Assembly (NCBI GenBank): GCA_963575645.1
Contig: OY754467.1
Span: 5,456,001-5,520,000 of the forward strand
Direction: 5' to 3'
Source: Xanthostigma xanthostigma
Taxonomy: Eukaryota; Arthropoda; Insecta; Raphidioptera; Raphidiidae
DNA length: 64,000 nt
Position numbers and translations under genes: made by a program. The notes beneath the pieces were generated by a model that worked only from the letters and a program-made list of their open reading frames with translations, was not told the DNA's origin and made no database searches. Shown here one piece after another: positions 10,360 through 21,033 of the stretch; positions within the stretch are counted from its first letter, which is position 1, and every line of letters begins with the position of its first letter.

Positions 10360-10575
10360 ACGGAGAAAATGGGTGACTCAGTGCAGAGCTGAAAATTTGC
10401 AGAATAATAGTCCGAGATAGTACAAGTAAGTAGGGAAAAAATTGCCAGAAGGCTAGGCGGAAGATAAAGAGCCGCCAGAAGGCGCTAATGTTGCTAAAAA
10501 TCAGTGCACTTCTGGCAATTTCTATACTTATTCTGTTATTCAAAACTAGATTATATATTATACATTATTATAAGG

Positions 10576-11990
10576 CAGGGATGCACAGACTTATTGGGAC
10601 TAAGGGCCGCTCGGGCGAATTATGAACTAAAGGCGGGCCGCTACAAATAAAAACACTTGAATAAAAGTTTAAAACCAATTTAATGACATTATAATTTTTA
10701 ATTGGAGACATGGCATTGCATTGAGCTAACAATTTTCGTGATATTTGCATCTATATTACTTGTTGCTACACGTAAAATTGCTTCCAAACTTTCATTTGCT
10801 AGTCGGTTTCGATTTTTCGTTTTATTAGTGTTCATAATCGAAAACGTTTGCTCACAAATATATGTAGATCCAAATAAGCTTACATATTTGAGTGCATTTG
10901 TTCGCAATACTTTATAAGCGTTTTTATCAATGCAGCGGTAGAAGTTAACCAAGTCACCTTCATGAAATTTATTGCGCAAAATATTATCATTTTGCATGTC
11001 AATCAATTCAAGCTGCATTGATTCTGGTGCATTTTCAGGCGAAATGATAAAAGGATTGCTGAATATGTCCAACAGCGGTTTAACATGTTTAAAATCTGAA
11101 AATCGTTCTTGAAAAGCATTGATCAAAATATCTAATTTTTCTAGATAAGCGAGATTGACACTAGTTTTGTTAAATTTTACTGCCATTTTCTTGTAATTAG
11201 GAAAATGGACGTAATTGCATGAATTTATTTGTGATCTGAAAAGAGTCAATTTGCATTGAAAAGATAAAATATGAGAGTATAGCTGGGAAATCAGTTGATC
11301 TTTGCCCTGAAGTCGCGACTTTAAGACATTCAAGTGATTTGTGATGTCTACTAGAAAAGCTAAGTCACATAACCAATCAGTATTTTTGAGTTCAGGAACG
11401 TCCTTTTTCTTTTCCGTCAGAAATATTTCGATTTCTTCAATTAAACTCAGAAACCGCTGCAGTGTCAATCCACGACTAAGCCATCTTACTTCAGTATAAA
11501 ACAGTAAATCTCCATACTCGCTTTCAATTTCTTCGAGAAATTGTTTGAATTGTCTGTGATTGAGACCTCGGGATCTTATGAAGTTTACTGTCGGAATAAC
11601 AACATTCATTACGTTTTCAAAACTTAATATTTTTGAACACAGAGCCTCTTGATGTATAATGCAATGAAACTGCATTAGTTTAAGAACCTTGTACAATCAA
11701 GTGAATCTTAACGTTCCCAGTTGCTCGTTTAATAACAGCTGTTATATTACAATGTTATGTAACAAATAGTATATTAACGCGGTTTATACTTTAAGGTAGC
11801 CATAGCAGTTCGTGCGATTTGTACATGTCCACACTACTTACGCGCAGACAGACGACTGACAAACCAGTAACCAGTAACCATGACTGTAGGCCAGGGATTT
11901 TACATATATTTGATTTTGTATGCTGGCGGGCCGCACGCACATCGACAGTGGGCCGCATGCGGCCCGCGGGCCGCGGTCTGTGCATCCCTG
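10576..11990 (-). mobile_element. hAT transposon, internally deleted
   Basis: Perfect 15-bp terminal inverted repeats CAGGGATGCACAGAC (10576-10590; inverse 11976-11990) are flanked by a perfect 8-bp duplication TTATAAGG (10568-10575, 11991-11998). Subterminal regions are rich in GGGCCGC. The 1415-bp element carries the C-terminal half of a transposase on the minus strand but too little sequence for the N-terminal half, so it is non-autonomous. Confidence 0.95.
10698..11675 (-). pseudogene. hAT transposase, C-terminal part with dimerisation domain
   Basis: The open frame runs to 11696, but that codon is TTG with an in-frame stop directly before it; the first ATG is at 11675. The 332-residue frame has HCIIHQEALCSK (11-22), EVRWLSRG (69-76), LVDITNHLNVLKSRLQG (115-131) and the hAT dimerisation block LFGSTYICEQTFSIMNTNKT (274-293) followed by KNRNRL. 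It resembles the GTF2IRD2/ZBED5/FAM200-like hAT group. The BED finger and N-terminal catalytic region are absent, so it should not transpose alone. No stop interrupts the frame, which suggests a recent insertion or selection on this fragment. Confidence 0.85.
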
Positions 11991-12519
11991 TTATAAGGGC
12001 ATACTGAAAATTCAAACATGATATAATAATTACATTCGACAAATATTCAAAATTATTAATGTCATTTTGATAGAAATACAATTAATCGTCATACATTTTC
12101 ATTAATAAAATTACGTTGTTATTACAACGTAATTTTATTAATTTATTTAATTTTATTTCTATCAAAACGTCTTTAATAATTTTGAATAATATTTGTCGAA
12201 TGTAATTATTATATCATGTTTGAATTTTCAGTATGCCCTTATAACTATATAATGTTTAATATATATATATATATAATATATAATCTAGTTTTGAATAACA
12301 GAATAAGTATAGAAATTGCCAGAAGTGCGCCTTCTGGCGGCTCTTTATCTTCCGCCTAGCCTTCTGGCAATTTTTTCCCTACTTACTTGGTACTATCTCC
12401 AATTATTCTGCAAATTTTCAGCTCTGCACCGAGTCACCCATTTTCTCCGTAGCCAGCTCTTATCCATAATATTTATAGGTGAACTAGTTTCTACTAATGG
12501 ACATACTCACCGAACGTAA

Positions 12520-12651
12520 GTAGTTATTTATTCGGTTCATTTGTTTCATTCCGCCGAATAAATAGCGATAAGTCAATTCACAAAGCATAATTATGTTTAC
12601 TGCAGGTACAAATTTATTCTGTCCAAATTCTCGGGTATAAATATTTATTCG
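12520..12651 (+). repeat. Direct repeat, copy 1 (second at 14426-14550)
   Basis: Contains TAGTTATTTATTCGG, GCATAATTATGTTTACTGCAG and ATTCTGTCCAAATTCT, matched in order at 14426-14550 with about 80 percent identity by eye. Function unknown. Confidence 0.5.
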
Positions 12652-13405
12652 CCTCAGAAAAGAAAAATGGCCGCCACATAGATCATAATACCTAACCTAT
12701 AAACGTGGAATCTACAGCTCTTGTGAATTTATTTATGTGTTGTTTTGAAGTGTATAGTTGTAAAACATTAATGTTAGTGGAAGTTAGGATTGGGTTAGGA
12801 TAAAACATTATTATTTTAATGAGACTTTTTTCACGTTTACACTAACGCCATCGGTTGGATTTTTGAACGTCAAAATATTCAACAAAAAGAAAAAAGAGTA
12901 GTGTATTTTTATTCTTTAACTCACTTTCCTACCTGAAATTTCGGTTAGTGAATTCAAAGTAAATTTTAATGTAACGAATAAATTTGTTCCAACATTTCTA
13001 TCTTTAATAGTGTTCGATGAATATGGCCATCGGTAATTACTTCACGCCTATCTTCTGACCACGTATTTTATAATGTCGCCTTTTCAATTTGGGAATAGAA
13101 TATTTCTTGTACCGTGACGCGAGTTCGTTACACACATTTCAATAATAATAATAACCGACATATAAAACAATAAAGACTCTCTTGTATTGTTAAATTTTAT
13201 AATACGAACATAATGGCATCTCTTCACTCAGATAACAAAAGAAATTAAAACCTGAGTTTTGTACTTTATAATATCTACATACCAGAATATATAAGTACTG
13301 ACTACAGAAGGAACACATATAATGTGTAGTTTGTGCACCCCTATATTCTATGGATGTGAAAATAACTACTCAAAGCTGCTTCTAACGTCAAATCCTAGAG
13401 TAGAA
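12652..13405. other. Unassigned spacer
   Basis: No gene, RNA or complete element recognised. Confidence 0.5.
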
Positions 13406-14026
13406 ATAAAAAACCAAGATGGCGAATTTTGAAATGGCCGCCATGCAACTTAGAAAAACAATTTCCGATTAAGTTGATATTAAGCACGCGTGTTTAGTCT
13501 TATTAATGTAATAATCTACGAAAATAAAATAGATGGCTAATTTTAAAATGGCCGCCTTACAAAATAAAAAAAAAATCTCCGATTAAGCTGATACTGGGCA
13601 TGCGTATTCAGTCTTATTATAATTACACGAAAATGAAAAATAAAACCACGACGGCAAATTTCAAAATGGGCGCCGTGTGAATTACCTAAACAAATTTCAA
13701 AATGGCCGCCTTACAAATTAAAAAAATCTCCGATTAAGCTGATATTGGATGTTCAGTCCTATTAAAATTACACCAGAATGAAAAATAAAACCAAGAGGGC
13801 AAATTTCAAAATGGGCGCCGTGTGAATTACCTAAAAAAATTTCAAAATGGCCGCCTTACAAATTAAAAAAAATCTCCGATTAAACTGATATTGGATGTTC
13901 AGTCCTATTAAAATTACACGAGAATGAAAAATAAAACCAAGACGGCAAATTTCAAAATGGGCGCCGTGTGAATTAAAAAAAAAAACGGAACCTTTTGTGT
14001 CCGACTCGCCCTTGACGGGTTTTTTA
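13406..14026 (-). repeat. 146-bp tandem array ending in GAGTCGGACAC repeat
   Basis: Units containing CAAAATGGCCGCCTTACAAA, TCTCCGATTAAGCTGATATT and GGCAAATTTCAAAATGGGCG recur with a period of about 146 bp (unit boundaries 13679, 13824, 13970), with more diverged units from 13406. The right end CGGAACCTTTTGTGTCCGAC-TCGCCC is the start, on the minus strand, of a relative of the GAGTCGGACTCGC repeat. 18195-18500 carries the same units inverted. Confidence 0.7.
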
Positions 14027-14425
14027 AGATGTGCCGAAAACTTACCGACAACAATGACCAAAACGCTGCACAGTGCGAAGTCTATTTACAGGTTAACTTT
14101 GCAATAATAACTAAGTGCGATTCGAGAAGGCAAACAATTGGATTTTAACTATTACTTCACACACTATTACCATGAATAGTGTTACTGTTTTATTTACCAC
14201 ACATTATGCACAAAAGCTATTTCAGCTACGAATGGATTGCATTTAGGCATAACAGCATTAACTTATACATAATGTGGAACCAAGAGATAATAAAAAAAAA
14301 GTCCGGTTCAGAGAAATTTGCAATAAAAACTATAGAACAGAAAAGATCTCTTTCGCGGAATTCTTTTGCAAAGTCCTTGACCTTTAAAGAACAAGAGGAC
14401 AAAAATATATGTTACTTATGGTCAA
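14027..14425. other. Unassigned spacer with an 83-codon open frame
   Basis: An ATG-started plus frame at 14179-14430 encodes a lysine-rich 83-residue product without recognised domain. No promoter or splice context could be established, so it is not called as a gene. Confidence 0.3.
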
Positions 14426-14550
14426 AGTAGTATTTATTCTTCAGGTAGCTATTCCTCCAAATAAATCGCGAGAATTTAATTCACTAAGCATAATTATGTT
14501 TAATTCAGGTATAAAGCTATTCTGTCCAAACTCTTGTGTATAAATATAAA
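14426..14550 (+). repeat. Direct repeat, copy 2
   Basis: Matches 12520-12651. It immediately precedes the foldback element at 14565. Confidence 0.5.
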
Positions 14551-14564
14551 ATATAAACGAGTAG

Positions 14565-15010
14565 CACCACGTCTTAAAAAGCCACGCCGCCACTGGTGTA
14601 CCTTGGTGGTCATGTGGAGAAACAGAGGCAAGATGGCAGCGGAGCGTATGAACTAGGAAGTAGTGTTCATGTTAAAAAACTTGAATTAATAAATATGTTG
14701 AATGAAATAATATTCATGTTACAAATTTATGTTAATAAATATGTTGAATTAAATAATATTCATGTCACAAACTGGCGCCCAACATATTCAACATTTTATT
14801 AACATATTTATTTATTTAACATATTTTATTCAACATATTTATTAACGTAAGTTTGTAACATGAATATTATTTAATTCAACATATTTATTAATTTAAGTTT
14901 TTTAACATGAACACTACTTCCTAGTTCATACGCTCCGCTGCCATCTTGCCTCTTTCTCCACATGACCATCAGGGTACACCAGTAGCGGCGTGGCTCTTTA
15001 AGACATGGTG
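14565..15010. mobile_element. 446-bp foldback element
   Basis: Left arm CACCACGTCTTAAAAAGCCA, GCAAGATGGCAGCGGAGCGT, GAACTAGGAAGTAGTGTTCA is mirrored by TGAACACTACTTCCTAGTTC, ACGCTCCGCTGCCATCTTGC, GGCGTGGCTCTTTAAGACAT. Arms are about 200 bp; the centre near 14775-14800 is a repetitive AACATATT stretch. The short open frames on both strands are mirror images of one another and not genes. Confidence 0.85.
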
Positions 15011-15514
15011 TTGCAAATGTGGTAATAAGGAAGAAAATATATGTGTGCATTGCCATGATATTCGAGGACACCTTGTATATATTTACACGCAGTAGTACAC
15101 CTAAGTATGTCTTCTTCTCTTTCGTAATTTAGCTAAAACGATTATGTAAATGGCGCGCTGAAACTTCTCCCAGGGAACTAGCGTGTGCCGTGGTTTTCAG
15201 TGGTGGCTCACCCAGTCTCACCTGTTCGGCGACATCAGCTGCAGTTCTCGCTTCTTAAAGTGATACCATTTCAAGATCAACATTTTTACTATACAATATA
15301 TTTTGCCGTTTCCTGTAGAATAAAATTCACGTGTTTGAAATACCTTAGGGCGCCCGTTTGGACAGCTTCAAGCGTCTTGATTCCCCGACAAAATATCACT
15401 TGAATAAATATTTTACGGGTAAAAGATCCCCCGACATAAAAACAATTACGGGATCGTGTCGATGCGATGGCGTTTTTTTGCGCAGTAAAAAGAGGAAAGC
15501 GTTTGTCGCCAAGC
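15011..15514. other. Unassigned spacer
   Basis: No recognisable gene or element. Confidence 0.5.
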
Positions 15515-15770
15515 CAAGGGCGTAGATAAGGGGGGGGTCATAATTATAAAAAAATAAAAATGAAAATAATACGAATACTTGCAGGCTAAAAAAAAAATAA
15601 AATTTAGAAACACTTCTTGAAAAAAAAATTTGCTAAATTGGTTTGGAAATTAATATTTTGCTTGACATCTTCCTTTGTAAGTATTCTTGTGTGATATTAA
15701 AAAGAACTTAAAAAAATTGTTTTTTTGCGTTAACCCCTCCCCCCAGAAAAATAAAATATCTACGCCCTTG
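15515..15770. mobile_element. 256-bp hAT-type MITE with perfect TSD
   Basis: Terminal inverted repeats CAAGGGCGTAGATA and TATCTACGCCCTTG are flanked by a perfect 8-bp duplication CGCCAAGC (15507-15514, 15771-15778). A G-run follows the left end and a C-rich run precedes the right end. Non-coding, A/T-rich centre. Confidence 0.9.
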
Positions 15771-16029
15771 CGCCAAGCGAGACGAAGGTGACTATGACTG
15801 CCAAGACAACACCGGGAAGATGTAACCCCCTTGTTCTTAATTAAAACCCATGTTGTTAAAATCAGTCTATCCCTTTCCTTATCCTAAACCCGTGCAATAT
15901 TGTAACACGTAAATGTTATATAGTTCCGCAAGTTTTGGTTCTTTCAGCGGTACGATCGACCATGTTCAATTTTTACAGATTTCGTGCAAAAAATTACAAT
16001 AATAAAATAAATACAGTGTAAACTCTATA

Positions 16030-16602
16030 CAGTATGTAAACGCGTAAGGTGCACATAGGGAAATTAGCATTAGGAAAAAATACTTGGATCAGAGTTAGCC
16101 ATGACTGCATTAATTGTTATTTCTATTGAATTATCGTGGTAATCTTGAGGATTTCTATTTTATTTCGATTTATTTTTATTTTACTTGGCTTTTTTAATAA
16201 TAAAAAGCTCTTATGAATCATTATTTTAATTTTCTTGTACAAAAATAAAACAAAAAAACAACTCCATCTGTTTGGAAACATTTCATTCAAAAATTGTCTG
16301 ACTGGTATGACGTATGCGCGTTGGTAAATCAGTGACCCAATGTCTTTAGGTTCAACACGAATAGGCGGAGATATTTGATCTCGCACCATATTTAAGTATT
16401 TTTGGGAATTTAATGTCCCATTAATAGAAAAAGTCCGACTATGTTGTAATCATTTGAATATTTTCTTCGGTAGTATACACATTCATTCTGCAAAAGAATA
16501 TTATCTGTCAAATTGAAAAACAAGATTTCAAGGCTCACTCTGATCCAGTCATTTTTTCCCAATGTTAATTTCCCTATGTGCACCTTACGTGTTTACATAA
16601 TG
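16030..16602 (-). mobile_element. Mariner-type element, copy 1
   Basis: CAGTATGTAAACGCGTAAGG at the left and inverse CGTGTTTACATAATG at the right are flanked by TA. Subterminal CATAGGGAAATTA and CATTGGGAAAAAAT motifs are also inverted. The 573-bp element shares about 95 percent identity by eye with 46654-47227 and carries a transposase remnant on the minus strand. Confidence 0.9.
16255..16437 (-). pseudogene. Mariner/Tc1 transposase remnant
   Basis: The minus frame reads INGTLNSQKYLNMVRDQI near its start and PVRQFLNEMFPNRW near its end. In insect mariner-like transposases, YLNML..I and the PVRQFLNE.FPNRWIGR block flank the FQQDGA segment that bears the second catalytic aspartate; here that middle segment is short and degenerate and the DxxLLP/DLTPLDFF part is missing. 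Inactive; the same remnant is in copy 2. Confidence 0.75.
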
Positions 16603-17065
16603 TATAGCGAGCATCTATGCAACGAAAAACTCCTTAAAAAACGTAGACATTGCTAAGGTTTGTTTGGTTCACATTGCAGCCTGTGACAGACCAACGGACA
16701 CCGAAGTGATTCCATAAGTGTTCAATTGACAACCAGTGCGGTCTTTATCTATCTATCTATTTTCAAATTGTATCATCAAGCGTTTCCATGACATAAGTAT
16801 GTAGGGGCTATCACATTTTCAGTTCTATTCAGTCTCTATACAATTATTAAATTTGAATGAAAGCAAATAACTTTCGGATAGAGTTTCATTAAAAATAATG
16901 AAGAAAATACTCGAGACGTTTGAAATAAAAGATATAATTATCACCCCTTACAGAGAAAATAAACAAAAACACCGAGTGTTCAGAGCTGAATACAAATTTT
17001 GTAAGAGTGTATCTCTATACACAATGTGATAAATATAAGCAATACTATACATAAAGCTGAACTAA
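16603..17065. other. Unassigned spacer
   Basis: No gene recognised. A TATC microsatellite-like run (16747-16760) resembles the 3' tails of the LINE fragments. Confidence 0.4.
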
Positions 17066-17690
17066 AGGCCGCTGCACTCGAAACGCAGCTAGATTATTTG
17101 CTAGATTTGCCTACTAGTTTTCTAGCGCTGGTTTTCTTGATTGCTGTTAAGTGCTCGCTTCACACGAGACTATTTTTCAAGCTTGATTTGTGGATAGATC
17201 TGGTGCGCGCGCAGGGACAGTTCGAATATAAACACAGAGCAAAACGTTCAAGTCGCCCACGTGACAAGATACTGCTTCCTGATTGGTTCTTGCTCATGCC
17301 TAGCAGTGGACCTAGCAAGGAAAATAGCCCCTGTTGTAATTTTAAGACTTATCTTGTGAGCTAGCAGGCGAGCCCGCAGTGACGTCATTTCTAGCTTCGT
17401 ACCCAGCCTACCGGCCATCAGCAGAACTGCAAGCAGTCTCGTTTTGCCGTTGGGATCGTTGCCATCACTTGGGCTGGCTACGAGGATGGAAATGACGTCA
17501 CTGCGGGCTCGCGTGCGTGGTCACAAGTCGGATTTCAAAATCAGAATTGGGGCTATTTTTCGTCCTTGTATTTTGTCACGTGGGCGACATGAACAAATGC
17601 CCACAAACAAAAATGGCGTCGTAGTGTGTGTTCTGTTCAGAGACAATAAACGTTCACTTTTGTTAACATTCGAACTGTCACTCGGTGATC
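17066..17690. mobile_element. CTGCACACGAG family MITE, inverted pair
   Basis: AGGCCGCTGCACTCGAAACG opens the element; CACGTGACAAGATACTGCTT, CTGATTGGTTCTTGCTCATG and GTGACGTCATTTCTAGC follow. From about 17440 the same motifs occur in reverse (GAAATGACGTCACTGCGGGC, TTTTGTCACGTGGGCGACAT). Relatives lie at 56848-57392, 57815-57900, 58735-58835 and 62953-63223, two of which have TTAA flanks. Several 80-110 codon frames here are artefacts. Confidence 0.65.
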
Positions 17691-18195
17691 TGTAGTTTGA
17701 ACAAAAAAAAGTTTGGGACAAAAGATGTCTTTTTTTGCTCGAAGAACTAGATCCAATAAAAAAAATTGCAGTTGACATTTAAAATTGCGGAGATACTCCC
17801 TGCCCAATCGCGGGGGTACCCCTTTGAGAGGAATTTTTGTGACCGAAAAATACATTACAACGAGTTGCGCAACTTTCATTCGTAACATTTTTCAAAAAAA
17901 CTTTTTTGAGATATTCAGGCGTTGTGGGACTTTTTGAACAGCCTGTATATCTATTATATAATAATAGGGTAGAAGTGTAGAACGAATGAAGGGAGCGCAG
18001 TCGCGACAACTGTAATGTCATCAAAAGAATAATATTATCGTGAACACAGATTGGGTCTTACTTCGTATCCGGTTTTATTATATTTCTTGTATTTGATGTT
18101 AATATAAAGTCTATTTCACACGAAAACTTCATTTCAACAATTTTTTTTAATTAGACGGTCTTTTTCCTTTAAAAACTTGTGATTCTCTTATGAAG
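17691..18195. other. Unassigned spacer
   Basis: No gene recognised; 17923-17952 carries a short CCTGTATA end motif of the kind found at TA-flanked DNA elements. Confidence 0.35.
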
Positions 18196-18510
18196 AGATT
18201 GTGTATAATTTACATTGCGGCCATTTTGAAATTCGCCATCCATGTTTTATTTTTCATTCTCGTGTAATTTTAATAGGACTGAACACGCTTAATCGGAGTT
18301 TTTTTCTGATCTGCATGGCGGCCATTTTGAAATTCGCCATCTTGGTTTTTCATTATTTGTTGTTATAGCGGCAATATAAAAACACACTCTTAAAATTTCA
18401 ACTCTCTACCTTTTACGGTTCATGAGATACAGCCCGCTGACAGACAGACGGACGGACGGACAGCGGAAGCTTAGTAGTATGATCCCGTTGGGCAGGGAAA
18501 TTAAAAAACG
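18196..18510 (+). repeat. Dispersed repeat with GACAGACAGACGG tail
   Basis: Two units of the GGCCATTTTGAAATTCGCCA sequence (18220, 18320) are followed by TTGTTGTTATAGCGGCAA, GGTTCATGAGATACAGCCCG, a GACAGACAGACGGACGGACG run and TGATCCCGTTGGGCAGGG. It is the body and 3' end of the repeat whose 5' end is seen at 13985-14026 and 3617-3775. I recall the same order from lepidopteran repeats. Confidence 0.6.
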
Positions 18511-18800
18511 AGCGAACAAACGTCATGAAACAACATGCGTAGGTATAAATCTAAGAAAAAAATCTTTAGACACATCGTATATAGTTTCTGTACCGAACAT
18601 GTCTTGAGTTCGGAAGACATTCATTGCAGGAACTGTTATTAAACGTCCAAACAAATTTACGGTCGAAAAGCATTAAATTTAAACTTAAAGAACAATTACA
18701 ATTAAAACTGTTTTCTATATACTCTACACTTTGTAGTGACTCTAAAATACGGTTTGTCTGCACCTCAGATAAATAATAGAAAGGGATATACCTCTGCGCA

Positions 18801-19050
18801 CTAAAACCTGACTACTGAAAAGTATGAAACAAGAAAATATTCTCATCTGAGGATAGCCGTGGTCGTATGCCATCTCATATATATGCGGCCCTTCTAGATG
18901 TATAGCGTGATGCACTTTGCCCTATAGAGCTTACGATTGCTTACTATACTGTTAAAATGTAATGTTTTGTTATAGCGTAGGTGGCATATTACCACGGCTA
19001 TCCTCAGAATATTTTCTTGTTTCATATACTTTTCAGTAGTCGGGTTTTAG
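18801..19050. mobile_element. 250-bp foldback element
   Basis: CTAAAACCTGACTACTGAAA, GAAACAAGAAAATATTCT and GAGGATAGCCGTGG in the left arm are mirrored by CCACGGCTATCCTC, AGAATATTTTCTTGTTTC and TTTCAGTAGTCGGGTTTTAG. Arms are about 75 bp around a non-coding loop. Confidence 0.8.
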
Positions 19051-19084
19051 TTTTTGAACTTATTTTTTTTACATTTAAAGTCGG

Positions 19085-19130
19085 TGTTTCATCTCAATCT
19101 CGTGCGAAGCCGCGGGCAGCAGCTATTCCC
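19085..19130 (+). mobile_element. Helitron-like 3' terminus, solo
   Basis: CTCGTGCGAAGCCGCGGGCA followed by GCAGCTAT resembles the GC-rich hairpin and CTAGT end of insect Helitrons; a similar end is at 38094-38122. No body identified. Confidence 0.4.
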
Positions 19131-19168
19131 TACTATAAAGGTATAGCTATGTTTCATGATCATACATA

Positions 19169-19896
19169 TACAGCGTGTCCCATTTTAATGTCCCACCCCG
19201 GATAACTTTTGTCAGTGGCCTTGAATGAAAAATTGTTTGGTACAAAAGTTGTACAACTTGGAGGGGGACATTCGATGACACTAATACTTTTGACCTTGGG
19301 TATAAGGTTCAAGGTCATTCAAGGTCAACTTTGTTTTTTTTAATGGAACGTCCTATTTATGACATCGGCAATCGATTGCGCGTGAAAAAATATGAGACTT
19401 TTGTCTGAAACTTTTTTCGAGAACGGGCAAAACTCCGTGCGTCTGTTAGTCGGTTTTTCTGTTAATCTGTGAACACTATACAGGTCAAACGGATGAACGG
19501 ATTGAAACAAAATTTTGGGAGGATGTTTGGTATGCAAATATGAAAAGCCCTATTGTTTTTGAAGAAAATCTCACCATTCTCGAGTTGCAAATTCAAAAAT
19601 TTTCAATTTTGAAGGCCAAATTAATTGAGAAAATTTGCCCGTTTTCAAAAAAAGTTTCAAACAAAAGTCTCATATTTTTTCACGCGCAATCGATTGCCGA
19701 TGTCAAAAATAGGACGTTCCATTAAAAAAAACAAAGTTGACCTTGAATGACCTTGAACCTTATACCCAAGGTCAAAAGTATTAGTGCCATCGAATGTCCC
19801 CCTCCAAGTTGTACAACTTTTGTACCAAACAATTTTTCATTCAAGGCCACTGACAAAAGTTATCCGGGGTGGGACATTAAAATGGGACACGCTGTA
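19169..19896. mobile_element. 728-bp TA-flanked element, copy 2
   Basis: Same termini (TACAGCGTGTCCC) and about 258-bp inverted arms as 4359-5094, flanked by TA (19167-19168, 19897-19898). The unique core is inverted relative to copy 1, as expected for the same element inserted the other way round. It carries the 61-codon frame on the plus strand (19540-19725). Confidence 0.9.
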
Positions 19897-19933
19897 TATG
19901 GTTTCCCATAGGCGCACGTACGTATTATATATA

Positions 19934-20702
19934 TACAAGGTGTCCCATTAAGAACGGGACATAGAACAACCGCAGATTCTCCAATTCAAAATAAAACGAT
20001 TAAGCGAAATATGCTTAGATAAAATGTTACTCGCTCTACCAGTGGCGTACGGCAGGAGTATGTAATGCTTGTACCCCTTCTAAATGTTACGCCGCTGTCT
20101 AAATTTTAATTTTGACTATAATTTTAATTTTTTTGATATTTTCTAAGTCAATAATGTACACTTGTTAGTTTGTTGTAAAGTCATTGGTTTTCGAGATATT
20201 CGCAGTTAAAGATAGATAGACATGTACTTTTTATTTGTATTATTATTAATAATATTCATTTTTACAATTTTTTCTTAAAAAATCTGCGAATATCTCGAAA
20301 ACCAATGACTTTACAACAAACTAACAAATGTACATTATTGACTTACAAAATATCAAAAAAATTAAAATTATAGTCAAAATTAAAATTTAGACAGCGGCGT
20401 AACATTTAGAAGGGGTACAAGCATTACTTACTACTGCCGTACGCCACTGGTAGAGCGTACTGAACTAATTTTTTTATTGTTAGATGCATTTTATGATATT
20501 TAACAAGTGTGCCGATTTGAGTAAAATTATACGGTGTATTAAAAAAATTATGGACATTAATAATTTTTCAGTTTTCAACTTCAACACCCCGTATTTCGGA
20601 AACGAGTAACATTTTATCTAAGCATATTTCGCTTAATCGTTTTATTTTGAATTGGAGAATCTGCGGTTGTTCTATGTCCCATTCTTAATGGGACACCCTG
20701 TA
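19934..20702. mobile_element. TA-flanked GGTGTCCC element with nested palindrome
   Basis: Ends TACAAGGTGTCCCATTAAGA and inverse TCTTAATGGGACACCCTGTA with TA flanks. Outer arms of about 95 bp (TCCAATTCAAAATAAAACGA, AAATATGCTTAGATAAAATG) are mirrored at 20598-20702. The left arm is followed by the nested 426-bp palindrome at 20032-20457. Confidence 0.85.
20032..20457. mobile_element. 426-bp palindrome nested in the previous element
   Basis: Starts CGCTCTACCAGTGGCGTACG and ends with the inverse, flanked by TACT on both sides (20028-20031, 20458-20461). Arms of about 190 bp (AATGACTTTACAACAAACTA and inverse) leave a short AT-rich loop near 20215-20290. Non-coding. Confidence 0.85.
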
Positions 20703-20704
20703 TA

Positions 20705-21033
20705 GTAGGTATATTTTCTATAGTATGTGTGGACCACATGAAATCTCGAACCGGCCTCTGTGTAACACATTTTCATTTATATTTCAGACCGTAATTTATG
20801 CATATGTGCGGGGTGTGAGAGTGCCTCCGCCCCATTCAACCGCGTCAGCACTGTGATACAACATATTTATATACAAGATGTACTGTAAATAAACTCAAAA
20901 TCCTTGAATTTCAGATTTTTATAACCGTTTATATTTCTTATACGGTTAACCGAAAATTATTTATTTGATATTGAGTAATTTATAATTTTGGAATACAACT
21001 AGGTACTAATCTTCTAAATATATAAAAGGCATA
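20705..21033. other. Unassigned spacer
   Basis: No recognisable feature. Confidence 0.5.

Larger units (their letters stand above)
10360..12450. mobile_element. Foldback element, about 330-bp arms, split by a hAT
   Basis: The left arm 10360-10575 (ACGGAGAAAATGGGTGACTC, AATTGCCAGAAGGCTAGGCG, TTCAAAACTAGATTATATAT) is mirrored by 12283-12450. After removing 10576-11998 the arm continues GGCATACTGAAAATTCAAAC and mirrors 12136-12245 around a centre near 12120. Without the hAT the element would be about 670 bp. Left-arm positions near 10490-10512 hold about 22 bp absent from the right arm. Confidence 0.85.

Noticed and set aside
14596-15071. Two similar frames on opposite strands
   Set aside because: Mirror images produced by the foldback arms.
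17026-18024. Several 80-112 codon frames on both strands
   Set aside because: They overlap one another within or beside a rearranged MITE and lack domains.
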